Source: Gnetum montanum
Taxonomy: Eukaryota > Streptophyta > Gnetopsida > Gnetales > Gnetaceae
DNA length: 64,000 nt
Assembly: GCA_015680685.1 (NCBI GenBank)
Contig: MNCI01021414.1
Location: forward strand, 25,437-89,436
Direction: 5' to 3'
Part shown: positions 1-10,901 of the stretch, one piece after another
How the letters are laid out: every line of letters begins with the position of its first letter
How positions within the stretch are numbered: the first letter of the stretch is position 1
Made by a program: the position numbers and the translations under genes
The notes under the pieces: model-generated
Seen by the model: the letters and a program-made list of their open reading frames with translations, nothing else
What the model was told of the DNA's origin: nothing
Database searches by the model: none

Positions 1-1860
1 ACTATCCCCATGGTTAGTTGAATCTCCATTAAAATGCATTATTTCCTCATAACCCTTAGGCACTCAAATATCGATGTTAACATGTTCATTGGGAAACTCA
101 GGGTCTATGGTTTCATGATCATCAACTGGGAAAATGGAGAGTTTTACAGCTATAGCTTTACCTTTTGTTGATGCTTGATAGAAATAATGAAGGTCAAACT
201 CTACTATTATGGATTTCCATTGAGATATACAGCTACTTTCATAGATGTTAGTCATTATAGCTCTAAGCATGTTATCTTTACAAATGAAATTGACCTAGCT
301 CCTAACCAGGTAGTGTCTCCACTTATTTAATGACAAGACTAGTGCTAAACAATACTTCTCCACTTCTCCACTTTAGTGTATTATGTCTCATGGGAAATTA
401 ATGCATGGATACGGTAGTAAAATGGTAACTCTACTTCATCATCTCACTTCTAATAGAGGGATGAGGCAATGGATGCATCAGAGATATCAAGGTAAATGTA
501 CAAGGATTTATCCTTTTATGGAGGATAAACTATCATTAGTTGTGTCAAAACTTGCTTAATATTTTCAAAGGCCTCTTTACATTGAGTCATCCACTCATAG
601 TGAACCCCTTTCTTAAGGAAGTGTTACATGGGTTGTAACTTATCTATAAGCCTAGCTATAAACCTATAGATAAATTACAATCTACCTTACAATTGCTAAA
701 GCTTCTTAAGGCTAATAGGCACTACCAAGTTCGATATGGCTCTAACCTTATCAAGATTGATGTCTATCCCTACTTTAGATAGTATAAAGTCAAGCATCTT
801 ACCAATTTTGAAACCAAGGAGATACTTCTTGGGACTAAGTCTAAGCTCATAGTTGAGACATCATTTAGGTACAAGGTCTAGGTCATGTGCATGGTCATTG
901 GCCACTTTGGACTTAATAGCTATATCATCTCTATAATCATTGAGCAAACCTAAAATGTAATTACTAAAGATATATGTCATAGCTTATTGCTAGGTTGCTC
1001 CTACATTCCTTAGGCAAAAGGACATCATGTTATAGCAAAATGTACCCCAAGGGATCATGAAAGTCTTGTTAAGTTGATGTTCTAGGTTGATCCTAATTTG
1101 GTTGTATCCCAAAAATCAAGCCATAAAGGATTATAAAGCATGTCCAATTGTAGTATCAGTAATTTTGTCAATATTAAGAAATGGAAAATCATCTTTAATA
1201 GTTACCTTATTTAGGTCTCGAAAATATATGCAAATATGTATACTCCCATTTTTCTTAGGGACTAGCACTATGTTGAACATTCATTCTACATAATCAATAG
1301 CTCTGATGAAATCATCTTGATATAATTTTGTAATTTCATCATGAAGTGATAAGGCCAAATTAGGTATAATCTTGTAAGCATTTTTCTTGACTGGTGTAAT
1401 GCTAGGATCAAGTATGATGTTGTGTTGTACTAGGCATAGGTCAGGACCTAGAATATCTTCATATGACTAGGCAAAGACCTATTATTATCTTGTAGGACCT
1501 TGGTGATGTCTTCAGCCTATTAATATTCCAATGAGGAACTTACCTTTATGGTTTTCTTCTCACCATTGTGTGTCATGATAAGAACCTCAACTAGAGTCTT
1601 TGTTAATATTGCTAGCCTCTAGGTAAAGAGTTTTAACTAGGATTTTAGGCCACTATAGAGGTTTCTCTATCACGGCTATGTGATTAACAAGAATTTTTGG
1701 ATCAAGGTCTAGGCAATAAAGGTGAATACATCATTCAACATTGCCATGAGGTCCACTTAGGCTCAAGGGTAAACTAATTTGCTCCCAAGTACTCATACTC
1801 CAATCCTTCATGTCAACCATAAGCACATTAAATGGAACCTAGATAAATTGAAGTAAATAA
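1..1860 (-). pseudogene. pol: pol of element A: reverse transcriptase and RNase H, broken
   Basis: Reads leftwards: RT N-terminus (about 1500-1300, containing HDEITKLYQDDFI), RT core, RNase H, then the tether to the second RNase H (270-64, with a SQWKSIIVEFDLHY stretch parallel to the same point in element C). The RT active site at about 921-940 reads YRDD instead of YVDD, so the hydrophobic residue before the Asp pair has become Arg. Several stops and frameshifts remove any long ORF. The protein would copy the element RNA into DNA in the virus-like particle; this copy is dead. Domain assignment rests on motif order and on the clearer parallel copy at 12597-16230. Confidence 0.8.
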
Positions 1861-2420
1861 TGCCAAAATTCTATAAGACTATGCAAATACATGTTACTTC
1901 AATGCTAAAAAACATGCAAATAAGGCTAATCCAAGCCATAAACATACGTAAACAAAGGTCAAGAAAAAGGCCAAAAAAATGTTAAGACAAGATCAAAACA
2001 AGGCCAAAGTAAGTTGAAATCATCAAAAAAGATCAAATATGATCAACTAAGATTACAAGTTTTCCAATTCCAGGCATTGGCAGGTCATGGTTCCAGTTTT
2101 AGTTCTTATCAGGCCATGCACACATGTTGTCAAATGATGGTCAAGGAAGGTCAAACCACATCACTCAACACTAATCAAAGGCTAAAAAAAGATCAATAGA
2201 GCTCACAAAAGAAAAGATAAAGTTAAACAAGGTCAAATAGTGATAACAAAGGTTAACAATGTGTAGCAAAGGTTGAAATAGGTTGAAACATCATGAAATA
2301 AGGCTAAATTATACATAGTGGAAGATTTGGTAAAACCTGGTCAATACTATTTAAACAAGGTTAGATTTTACTAATCCTAGGCTTTAGTGGACCTTGGTTT
2401 AAGGATACAAGGATGGTAGG
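1861..2420 (-). other. Spacer upstream of RT, GGTCAA-rich
   Basis: About 560 bp without coding signal. It is built of loose repeats around GGTCAA and GGCTAA words. The same texture lies at 57200-57740 in element E, also directly upstream of RT, so this is a conserved spacer and not random sequence. A faint hairpin-type unit is visible at about 2385-2405. Confidence 0.55.
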
Positions 2421-3137
2421 TGACTTTGGACATCTATCAGTGTCTGGAAACACCGAGAGATCTTCAAGCACATACCCTAACCTCGAATCCGCACAAGGGC
2501 CATGCTGGAGAAAACAGATTTAGGGTGCCCTAAATGGTCTGGTTGATCAGACAGGGACTTAACTGGTGTACAATAATCCTTTTACAGATAATGATTTTAA
2601 ATGGAACACCTGGTAGTAAATAAAAGAAAATGTACTATGCACAATAGTAGAAACATGCTAAAACGCGTAACAAGATAGCGGACACAATTGAATACTTAAC
2701 AATGCCGAAAAAAATAAATGTTGCAACAAGACAAAAAGAGAGTTTGAATAGGAAGATACACCACCCCAAAAAAGGGGTACAGGTATACAAAGTTTACAAT
2801 AAGCATAGTAGGAGCACAATTACAGCCTCAGTGGTATCGAGCTATAAAATATGGTGCTCACTATGATAAACTGTGACTGTTGGGTTGGTAGTCACAGTGT
2901 ACTATGTGATGTTCCATTGGGCTACAATAGGGCTGTAGTGTACCATGTGGTGTAGTTGTGTCTCTTTGTTAGTATGGTGTGCTCTGGGTCTCGTTTGCCC
3001 ATGAAGCTAGATGCCAAGATGCCAAAATGCCAAATTCCAAAATGGAAATGCCAACTACCTTGCTAGTAAAGAAATTGAAGCTTCCCCCTTTCCCTTTTTT
3101 TCTCTCCTCTATCCTCCTTCAAAAGAGTGTGAAAAGG

Positions 3138-3145
3138 TATTTATA
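3138..3145 (-). promoter_or_regulatory. TATA box in 3' LTR of B
   Basis: Reads CTATAAATACC on the minus strand, about 430 bp inside the LTR, as expected for the U3/R junction. The same box is at the same place in the sister LTR (43663-43670). Confidence 0.6.
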
Positions 3146-3189
3146 GGGCTAGGGTTAGCCCAAAATGCAGATCAGGTGCCACGTGGTAG

Positions 3190-3490
3190 TGTCGTGGGTG
3201 TTACACTATAGCACTACACTATATTGTAGCATTGGGTGTTGCACTGTAGCACTATGCTATGCATTGTAGCACTGGGTATTGCACTATAGCACTACACTGC
3301 ACACTATAGTGCTGGGTATTGCACTGTAGCACTATGCTGCACACTGTAGTGCTGGGTATTGCACTTTAGTGCTACGCTACGGACTATAGCATTAGGTATT
3401 GCACTGTAATGCTACGCTACGCATTGTAGCGCTAGGTATTACACTATAGTGCTATGCTACGCACTATAGCGCTACGCTACATAGCATAGC
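3190..3490 (-). repeat. Minisatellite in LTR of B (GTAGCACTGGGTATTGCACTA type)
   Basis: About eight degenerate units of 35-40 bp built from GCACTGTAGYGCT and GGGTATTGC, immediately downstream of the TATA box in element sense. The unit contains the inverted repeat AGCACT...AGTGCT. Also present at 43720-43990 in B's split 5' LTR. Confidence 0.7.
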
Positions 3491-3572
3491 AGGCTACAGA
3501 AAATGCCATCACTCTAACAGTTAGAAAAATCTATAATCAAGATGCCAAGACCCGAAATTTTGTGCTGTTTCA

Positions 3573-3589
3573 ATGGCCCCTCTTTGCTG
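3573..3589 (-). other. Polypurine tract of element B
   Basis: Minus strand reads CAGCAAAGAGGGGCCAT directly before the LTR TG. This is the plus-strand priming site for LTR retrotransposons. It matches the AAAGAGGR tracts before the other 3' LTRs in the window. Confidence 0.75.
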
Positions 3590-4710
3590 ACATCTGGAGG
3601 AGTGGCCCAAAAGATGTTGATAAAGAATTACAAAACACTACAGCAAAGATGTCACCAACATCATTTGTCAACACAAGATTGAATGTCGTTTTACCTTGCT
3701 CAAGAGTGTTATGGAAATAAGGTTATGTTAGGGGATAAGGGGTATAGGCAATGCTAGGGAGATGAAATTTAAATGGTGGGAACAAAATGCAAATAGTGGA
3801 TCATGATGTAAGATGCAAATTCAGTATGGTTGATGGTGACCATGGCATGAAGTAGCTTGCCCCTGAAACATTGACCTTTCATCAGAGTACTCATGGGAGG
3901 GTCAATGTTAATCCAAGGATGGGCCAATTGCGAAGCTGCAGCATTGTTGATTTTTTTTTTATATGAGGTGAACCTTCTTTGGGTTCAGCTTACTACTAAA
4001 TGTTAGCTACAAGTTGGCCATAGAGAAGATGGGCTTCGTTTTGACACATCACATTGCATCTTTAGGATAGATGTTTCCTCCCAGGGATGATTCATGTTAC
4101 ATCTACTTAGGCCTTTACCACGCAGTAGACGCGTCACACAGGATGAATTGTGTTACATCAACCATGGGTTCTATAGTTGATGTGAAGGGAATGCCATGTG
4201 TGTCATAGTGCATATGCATCATAGGAGTGTGGAATCATGGGTATGGGGAGGACGAGAGGATATTGGGATGAAGAATTGAATGTGCATAGGCTGTAATAGG
4301 GATGAGGGGGATGTGCACTCTTGAGTGGCTTAACTAGTATTGTCATGCACATCAAAGCAATGTGGTGACTTGCTGCTGCGATGAGATGCACCTCTGCACG
4401 ACCGTCTCTAAGGCTTTGTCCTACAAACATAACTCAGAGAGGACAAGAAAACCATAAAACATGAAATGCAAGTGCAAATTCTAGAGGTGAAGGTGTTGCA
4501 AGTGTTGGATGCAAATATGCTGCAAGTGTCAAATGCTATGCCAATTGCAAGTTTTCAAAAAGCTAGTGAAAGTGCTAAGGTGATGATGCTACAAGTTTTC
4601 TGGATGTTGCACTAATGGAAAGTGCTCCAAAAGAATCACTAGAATGGTGGGAGGTGATGATGTTGTGAGTGTTCCTAAGGCAATAGCAAGTGTTCGGATC
4701 AAATTAACTA
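3590..4710 (-). other. 3' untranslated region of B with conserved 3' peptide (4203-4420)
   Basis: After repeat array b, element B has a stretch shared with C, D and E: a pyrimidine-rich run and TTTGTAG (RC of 4421-4427) followed by a peptide starting QSLRDGRAEVHLIAAASHHI. The same spot in D (33086) reads MTPRGVRTRMHFITTTRYHI in the same phase. The TTTGTAG/G resembles a 3' splice site. Function unknown. The remaining sequence to the PPT is non-coding; 3680-4160 has only weak similarity to the other copies. Confidence 0.5.
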
Positions 4711-5010
4711 CATGCCAGTTTAAATTCCTGGTAGTCTGTTAACCTAGTTTAAGGTCTTGGAAAACCATGATGTGCTAGTTTATAGTCCTAGCAGACTATT
4801 GGATGCTTGTCTAATGTCATAGCAAATAGTGGATGTTTGCCATTTTAACATCATAATCAAAGGACAAGTTGTTGTGCCAGTTTAACATCATGACCCAAGG
4901 ACGAGCTGTTGTGCCAATTTAACGTCATGACCCAAGGATGAGTTGTGCCAATTTATAGTCATAGCAGACTATCTGTGCTAGTTTATAGTCATAGTAGACT
5001 GGTGCTTACC
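4711..5010 (-). repeat. Hairpin-repeat array b of element B
   Basis: About nine units of 28-38 bp beginning CTAGTTTA or CCAGTTTA and followed by a short inverted repeat, such as TAGTC-atagca-GACTA (about 4965) and ACGTC ... GACG versions. It is equivalent to 12236-12590 in C, where it separates integrase from the 3' region. Here it lies almost directly after gag-pro because pol is missing. Confidence 0.75.
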
Positions 5011-5149
5011 TTGCTTGTATAAGGTGTGATGCTACACACATAGTCATGCTATGTGCCTAAAAGATCCTACAAAAATCAACTAGAAAGAAAATAACATCAA
5101 GCAACACCTATCGTAAACAAGGTTAAAATTGATGAATGAAAGAAAAGCA

Positions 5150-5424
5150 ATGCAAAAAGTGATAGTTTTAGGTTGTTCCAGGCTATTGGCTAGTTTAAGG
5201 TCTTTTCAATCCATGTGTTTTTGTAGTTTCATGTTTTATATTTTTTTTTATGTTTTCAGATGTAATGCATAAGCTAAGTGGATCGATGCATAAACAAAGT
5301 AAAAAAAATATGTGAACAAAATGAAATGCTTGATCTAAGTAAGTAGGCAAAATGTAAATGTGTAGGCTAGTGCAATGTAATGAAAGTCAAAAATGCATGG
5401 GAAGTGGAGGTAAAGGATAAGTAG
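5150..5424 (-). repeat. Remnant of hairpin-repeat array a and spacer in B
   Basis: Two units at 5160-5215 (TTTTAGGTTGTTCCAGGCT; CTAGTTTAAGGTC...), then about 200 bp of A-rich spacer with no coding signal. In complete elements this spot is followed by the antisense ORF and pol; both are gone here. Confidence 0.5.
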
Positions 5425-8400
5425 GTGCTTAACGTGTTTTTGGCCAAGGAAAAGTCTTGATCATGTAGTTTCTTTCCAACTCGATGTGGATTAGAAGGTG
5501 TGTAAGGCTTAGGGTCCTCTAGGAGGCTATTGGCTTCAACCACTTATTCAGGTGTGTTAGCCTTAGGTGCTGCATTGGTTGTTATAGGTGTACCACCAAG
5601 AAACTCTTCTTCTAAAACTTACAACATGTCTATGTCATGGATATTTGAAGAGGAAGCATTATCACCATGGATGATCACTTGAAAACCTTCATATGGAAGG
5701 TAGATTTCTTGGTGGATGGGAGAGGAGATGGCCCTTAGTTGGGCTAGCCAAGGCATGCCTAGAATCATGTTGAAACTTGGCATCTCCTATATGACAGTGA
5801 AACTTGCACTAGTGGGGAATTTCTCTCCTACCACGAAGGCTAAGTTGATTGTACCCCTAACTATGACACATGATCCGTTGAAGGATTTTGGACACATGGT
5901 TTTGGTTGGCCTGATTTCATCTGCCAGACCTAGTTTGTCAATGATGGAGTACAAGACTATGTTTGTTGCTGCACCATCATCAACATGCACTCTGCGGATT
6001 GTGCACTGTCCAACATGTATGCTAATGGATAGTAGAGCTATAGTGGCCTCCCCATGTTCGGGGTTAACTTTGACTACATTGTCATAGAATACTAGGGATT
6101 TTGAACTCGATTCTTGTGGTGTAGGAGGAAACATTGTTGCACAGATGGATGCCTCATTTGTAGGGATGTTCTTCGTAATAGGAATGGAGGCCAAGACTTA
6201 GGCCAATGCTTGGCAGTGAGTAGATGAGGTCATGACCAGGTCGTACAAGCTCAATGTTGTGTTCTTTTGCTTGATTGTTTGCTTCACCTAGGTTAGTGCA
6301 GCTACAAATTCCTTGTCATTAGCTATTATGTTGACCTTGACTTTCTCCATGTGGCTTAAGATAAAAATTTCTTGTGGAGGGGACTTGGGCTTGGTTTTCT
6401 TGGCTTGCTTTGGGGTAGGGGCCCCAGTGTTCAGTTGTTGTTTGCTGGTTGTGACCTTTGCTTTGGCCATGGGGGTTGCAAGGTACTCATTTGTCCTCTT
6501 GCATTATCATTTAGTAGGCCTACCCAGGTTGCTAGTGGTATCAACACTTGAAGGAGGAGGGATCGAGTTGTTTCCCATTGTTGGGCTTCAAGTAGGTGAG
6601 GGGCCATAACATTATGCCACTCTTATGAAAAATGGTGATTTAGGAGGAGTTGTTGTATGGTCAACTTGTTGTGGTACCTTGATAAAAAAAGGTTGCTTAG
6701 CGGTTGTTGTTGCATCATGCTAGTTTAATGTCTTAGCAGATGGTTGCTATGGAAATTTGACCACAAAGGGTGTTGTGGGTGCTTGAGGTGGTACTTTGAT
6801 AAAAAAGGGAGGCCTCTTGCTTATGGAGGTGGAGGGGATCCTTGCCTTCCTGGAAGGAACACAGATCACAACAAGTTGTTGTGTAGGTTTAGCCTTACCA
6901 CCTATGCTAATGGAATTTATGACATAGGAGGCATCATCTGTGTTGGATTGACTCACCGTGTTGATCACCAGTTGGCCACATTTTATCATTCTCTATAGGT
7001 TATCCTGCAAAGCATGATAGTTTTCTGTATTATGACCAACCAATTGGTGGTAATGACAGTATTGGTCTAGCTTGAAGTGTTGTGGAACTAGGGGCTCGTT
7101 GCTACTGCTAAAGTGGGGTTCCTTAGTAGTTCGTAGTACCTATCATGTTTTTAATAGGTAATTGCTGATAAATTTTTATGTTGGATTTTTCCAACTTTCA
7201 AGAGTTTCTCTAGTAGTTCAAAGGGTTGCACCAGTAGTGGTGTATACTTTGATCAGTCCTTGCACTAAAAGTTGGATCTTGGGGTATCCCCTATAAATGT
7301 AGGCGAGTTGGTGCCAGAATTGGTGGTTTTATCAACTAGGTCCTTGGGCTTCTTAGCTATTGGGCCCTGGTTGGTTGCTTTTGTTCTTGTGGCTACTATT
7401 ATCACTATTGTGTTTTGCTTGCCAGCATGTTGGTTTCTATAGGCCACATAACCTGGATCATTGGTACCTTGCACTACTTCCTCTATGCTTTTTGCTTGGG
7501 AAAAGGCTTGGCTAAGTGACTTTGGGGCTAGATAATATAGTTTGGACTTGATGAAGTCATTCACTACACCTTTAAAAATAGCTAGTAGGTGTGTCTCCAC
7601 TAAGGATTCATGTATTTCACTCAATGTAGCATTCCAACATTGCAGGAATTTTGACACAAGCTCTAGAGGCCCCTACTTAACTTGCATTAGCTGGTCAAGG
7701 GTTGCTTCAAGCTTTAGGTTGTACCTAAAGTATGTCATAAAATTTCTTATAAGATCCTCCAAAGAGGAGATTGAGGCATTGGATAATGCATGATACCAAT
7801 CTAAGGCCTTGCTAGTGAGTGACATGTGGAAGACATGTATGATGGCTTATGGACAAGCTTGAAGGAGTAGGCATTCAAATCAAAATGTGACCAAGTGTGC
7901 ATTGGGATTTCCTTCTCCATTGTACTTGGTAAATTAAGGCAATTGGGCCCTAGTTGGAAGAGTTAAGGGTGGTACCGTAGGACTTATGGGGTCATCTCTA
8001 TAGAAGTCCACCACTTGAATGTTGTTAGAGGAGGTAGACTTGAGTTGGTTGATCTCCTCCATCAACATTTGAATTAGTTGAAATGCTTGACCCAAGCTTG
8101 GGGATGTGCCAGCCAGTTGCATTGGTTGGGCTTGTGTTGGTTGGATAGCATGGGGTTGAATTGTTGATTGTGGAGTCTGCTAGTTTAACATCATAGGGAT
8201 AGGTGTTGCCAGTTTAATGTCATCGTGGACAAGTGTTGCTAGTTTAGCATCATAGTGGATGATTACTGATGTAATGGCTAAGCAATGGGTGTAGTGATTA
8301 GAGTGGGCCACACATGGATGGGTTGGATGAACACTACACACACTGATGAAACAGGCGGGATGTAGGATGCCTGAGTTTTTTGGGGCTAGGAGGTGGCCCT

Positions 8401-8898
8401 TGCATGAGCATAGTGCTAGGCAAATGCATTACTTGCTTGTGAGGAAGGCTAGATTGGCATGGTCATTATCTTGGAGGGGATGGGTGGACCAAACTGAGGA
8501 GGGGCTGTACTAAGGAGTGGTTGTTGGAAGAGGGTGTGGAGAGGGCTCTCATGCTCCGAGTGGGCCTCAAACTCATCTTCCTCATTCTATGAGGCTTCCT
8601 TGTAGGTTGTCCTTACATCATGCTTGTTTGCACAGATGAGTTGGGATAACAACTAGTGGTAGGGCTTCGTCAGTGGAATTATTTCAAATAAGGAGGGGTT
8701 ATACTCCCATCCATTCAAATGGACTTGTTCGTAGTCTTGTTTTACCTCTAAATTGAGGTAATCCACTAGTAATATTTCTTGGATTTTGGCACAAACAAAA
8801 TTGTATTGTTCATGGTTGTATGTGGCATGCTTTGCCTGGATTATGGTATCAAATGTGTTATACACCAACATGGAAGGTTGATCTGGATTCATATTCAT
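5425..8898 (-). pseudogene. gag-pro: gag-pro polyprotein of element B, broken
   Basis: Gag N-terminus at 8898 (MNMNPDQPSM, then HEQYNFVCAKIQ and YNPSLFEIIPLTKPY). The central Gag domain spans about 8122-7265 (VDFYRDDPISPTVPPLTLP; SKLYYLAPKSLSQAFSQAKS), the zinc-knuckle remnant is at about 7080-7020 (YCHYHQLVGHN) and a Pro-rich stretch at 6989-6747. The protease lies at about 6194-5640 with active-site motif VHVDDGAATN and FNMILG. A short post-protease tail follows. At least two frameshifts are seen: the start, the Gag core and the protease lie in different frames. The N-terminal linker (8270-8175) carries three hairpin-repeat units. Gag forms the particle; PRO would cut the polyprotein. Not functional. 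Confidence 0.85.
8175..8270 (-). repeat. Hairpin-repeat units inside gag of B
   Basis: Three units of the CTAGTTTAA type (TGCTAGTTTAACATCATAG, CCAGTTTAATGTCATCGTGGAC, CTAGTTTAGCATCATAG) lie between the Gag N-terminal and central domains. A further lone unit is at 6719-6750. No comparable units were seen in the gag of C, D or E. Confidence 0.6.
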
Positions 8899-9130
8899 AG
8901 ATCAAGTTGTGAGAGTTGCTAGTTGCAGAAAATAGCTAACTCTGAAAATAGCAGAAAAATGATGAAGCCTATCAATAGCAGGGAAATGGCTAAGTATAGA
9001 AATATAGAAAATAGCTAAGTGTAACAATGCAGAAAAAAATGCAAAGTATGGAAATGTAGAAAAAAATGCTAAGTATGAAAATGTAGAAAAAATGCTAAGT
9101 ATGACAACTGCCTAAAATAGCCAACTCTAG
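8899..9130 (-). other. 5' leader of element B
   Basis: About 230 bp between PBS and gag start, with loose repeats of AAAATAGCTAAGTATAG. No gene. Confidence 0.6.
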
Positions 9131-9147
9131 CCATCCTTCTAGTGCCA
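9131..9147 (-). other. Primer-binding site of B (tRNA-Asn)
   Basis: Minus strand TGGCACTAGAAGGATGG. It matches TGGCGCTAGAAGGAGGG (22420 in D) except for two changes, and is complementary to the 3' end of plant tRNA-Asn(GUU) with CCA. It lies 5-6 nt after the LTR end. Confidence 0.75.
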
Positions 9148-9152
9148 AAAAT

Positions 9153-9304
9153 TGTAGTGAAAGAAAACATCGATGGTTGGAAATACCAAGAGGTATTCGA
9201 GCACACAACCTAACCCCAAATCCACATGAGGGATGTGCTAGAGAAAATAGATTCAGGGTGCCTTGAATGGTCTGGTCGATTAGATAGGGACTTAACCGAT
9301 GTAC
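9153..9304 (-). repeat. Terminal piece of the split 5' LTR of B
   Basis: Last ~152 bp of B's 5' LTR, cut off from the rest (43100-44039) by insertion of element C. It is homologous to 2421-2575 of the 3' LTR, including GGTCTGGTYGATYAGAYAGGGACTTAA wording. It also matches the end of C's own LTR at 9310-9470, which makes a false tandem duplication here. Confidence 0.75.
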
Positions 9305-9309
9305 AATAA
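9305..9309. repeat. Target-site duplication of element C, left copy (AATAA)
   Basis: AATAA lies immediately left of the LTR end (tgttgc). The same AATAA lies immediately right of the other LTR at 43100-43104. The uninterrupted site in the sister LTR reads gtacAATAATcc at about 2564-2575, confirming insertion with a 5-bp duplication, the usual Ty3/gypsy length. Confidence 0.85.
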
Positions 9310-9945
9310 TGTTGCAATCAAAAACATCGGTGGCTGGAAAACACCGAGAGGTCATCGATCGTGACAGTCTTAACCTTGAATCCGTGGGAGGACTGTGCTG
9401 GATAAATAGAAATAGGGTGCCCTGAATGGTCTGGTCAATCAGACAGGGACTTAGTCAGTGTTAATATAACCTTTTGTAAACGGGTAATTTGAAAATGAGA
9501 CTTCTAGCATAAAATGGTAACTTTAAATGAAAAAGAGACAGAAAACAAAGTAAAAATACACTGATTAGCAAGAAAATAGAGTAAATTCTAGTTATAAAAA
9601 TGCACTGCTTCAAGAACATGACTTCACTTTGTTAATGTGGATACAAGTGGTTGTGCGGCATTGAGGGACACAGGGATCCCAAGAGTAACCAAGATGTTTT
9701 GAGCAAAGTAGTTGTATACTTGAACATGGACTCTAGGGTCAATAATGTAGAATTCTATGAGGATAGTAGGGAATAGTAGAACAAAATACCAAATGGGAAT
9801 GTCAATTGTTTATAGTTCCAAACAAGGTATTTACAATGCTCAGGAATACAATGCTAACTTTTTGCTAGCTTGCTAAACAATTCCCTCACTAGCCATCCTA
9901 GAGACCTAAAAGGAAAAAATATCCTTTGAACATTTCTTATTGGGG

Positions 9946-9953
9946 TATTTATA
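9946..9953 (-). promoter_or_regulatory. TATA box in 3' LTR of C
   Basis: Minus strand CCTATAAATACCCC; the partner LTR has the same at 42110-42117. The context at the U3/R boundary is plausible. Confidence 0.6.
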
Positions 9954-10129
9954 GGATCAAGGGCATGTGAAAGATGTGGTTTGGATGCCACGTGCCTTGG
10001 GCCTATGTTGACTTGTCTATGCTGCATGGGCATGGATGATTGTTCGACGAGCCTACCATGTTGTAATTGCACTGTCAAAGCTTGAGGATGTGTTCCAACG
10101 ATGCAATTAGGTGAACTACATTGATGTGG

Positions 10130-10690
10130 TGTAACTTTTTGTTGTGTTGTGCTATGCTTTGTAGCATAGCATGTAGGTGTAGCATGGAAACTTGTTACGC
10201 CATGCTACACTATGCAGTGCAGCATAGCATAGCCACTGGTTTGGAGCCAAACATGCGTTGCATCTTGCTGCATGTGCTAACTTTGCCTTTTACGCTAAAA
10301 AACTTGTGAACTTGCTAATATTTCCCTTTGAGATGCCTTTTGTTATTCCCATAAATTTGCTACACCATGCTACGCTACATAGCATAGCATAGCGTAGCAA
10401 CCTACATGGCCTACTTTTTACTAAGTTTTTACTTTCTAGTGAAGGATCCATTGCTGAAGAACTTGGAGTCGATCGAAGAAATTTTTTTGAAAATCATAGG
10501 CACTAACTCAATGTATTTCAAATTACCAAGTAGGTTGAGCTTTCCTATCTTGCTCTTGCTACATTTTGCTATGCTGCATAGTGTGGCATAGCATAGCATT
10601 TTATCTTGCAACAATTTGCAGTTGACTATTTGAACAATTGTCTCCTAAATCCTACTATGCTATATAATGTGGTGTAGCATAGCAAACTCC
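10130..10690 (-). repeat. Palindromic GCTATGCTACGC clusters in LTR of C
   Basis: Four clusters (about 10140-10240, 10365-10405, 10560-10595, 10655-10685) of GCTACGCTA / TAGCATAGC words that form inverted repeats of 12-25 bp, such as ctacgctacatagcatagcatagcgtagc. The partner LTR has them at 42340-42440, 42560-42600, 42765-42800 and 42850-42880, so their positions are conserved within U3. Confidence 0.7.
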
Positions 10691-10901
10691 TTGACTTAGA
10701 AAACTTGCCAAACTGTGTTGCACATTTTTAGCACCGCTAACAACTTTCCACATAATTTTTGAGTAGGTTGTCGACTTGACAAATTTGCCAAACTAAACAG
10801 CCTAAACTTGAAACATTCACATCTTGCTGAAGTGACATGATGCTGCCTAAATTACGATGGCCTAATGAAGCAAGGATGCCCTAAAAATTTAGGGTGTTTC
10901 A

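Larger units (their letters stand above)
1..2420 (-). mobile_element. Element A, distal part (Tat-like Ty3/gypsy, pol side)
   Basis: Left-hand remainder of the outermost element. It holds a decayed pol (about 1-1860) and a spacer rich in GGTCAA words (1861-2420) that resembles the spacer upstream of RT in element E (57200-57740). Its partner half lies at 44040-55667; the two are separated by insertion of element B. Joining is inferred from module order: gag-pro, antisense ORF, then RT. The flanks of B, gtagg at 2416-2420 and atcgg at 44040-44044, match at only 3 of 5 bases, so the target duplication is weak. The element continues past the left window edge towards its second RNase H and integrase. 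Confidence 0.7.
2421..3572 (-). repeat. 3' LTR of element B
   Basis: Begins (element sense) at 3572 with TGAAACAGCAC, the diagnostic start shared with every LTR here (TGAAACACC), directly after a polypurine tract. It ends near 2421, placed by alignment with the LTR/PBS junctions of elements C and D. It matches the 43100-44039 segment along its length, including a roughly 38-bp GTAGCACTGGGTATTGCA minisatellite. Length about 1.15 kb. The 5' TG is certain; the 3' end is good to a few bases. Confidence 0.75.
2421..9304 (-). mobile_element. Element B, main part (gag-pro only derivative)
   Basis: Internal region and 3' LTR of a minus-strand element inserted in A. Element order: PBS 9147-9131, gag-pro 8898-5425, hairpin-repeat units 5215-4711, 3' peptide, PPT 3589-3573, 3' LTR 3572-2421. 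The 5' LTR is split by element C: 44039-43100 plus 9304-9153, together about 1.09 kb against 1.15 kb for the 3' LTR. No RT, RNase H, integrase or antisense ORF remains, so it would have depended on another element for polymerase. Confidence 0.75.
9310..10901 (-). repeat. 3' LTR of element C
   Basis: Element-sense start TGAAACACCCT at 10901 after the PPT; end ...GCAACA at 9310 next to AATAA. Length 1.59 kb, against 1.63 kb for the partner LTR at 41474-43099, with obvious similarity throughout (for example the CCTATGTTGACTTGTCTATGC block at 10000 and 42170). Both ends are supported by the target duplication. Confidence 0.88.

Noticed and set aside
5716-6087. 123-codon plus-strand frame
   Set aside because: Shadow of the protease on the minus strand, which carries the recognisable motif.
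9166-9470. Simple local tandem duplication of about 157 bp
   Set aside because: Better explained as the ends of two different LTRs placed side by side by insertion of element C; AATAA sits exactly at the join.
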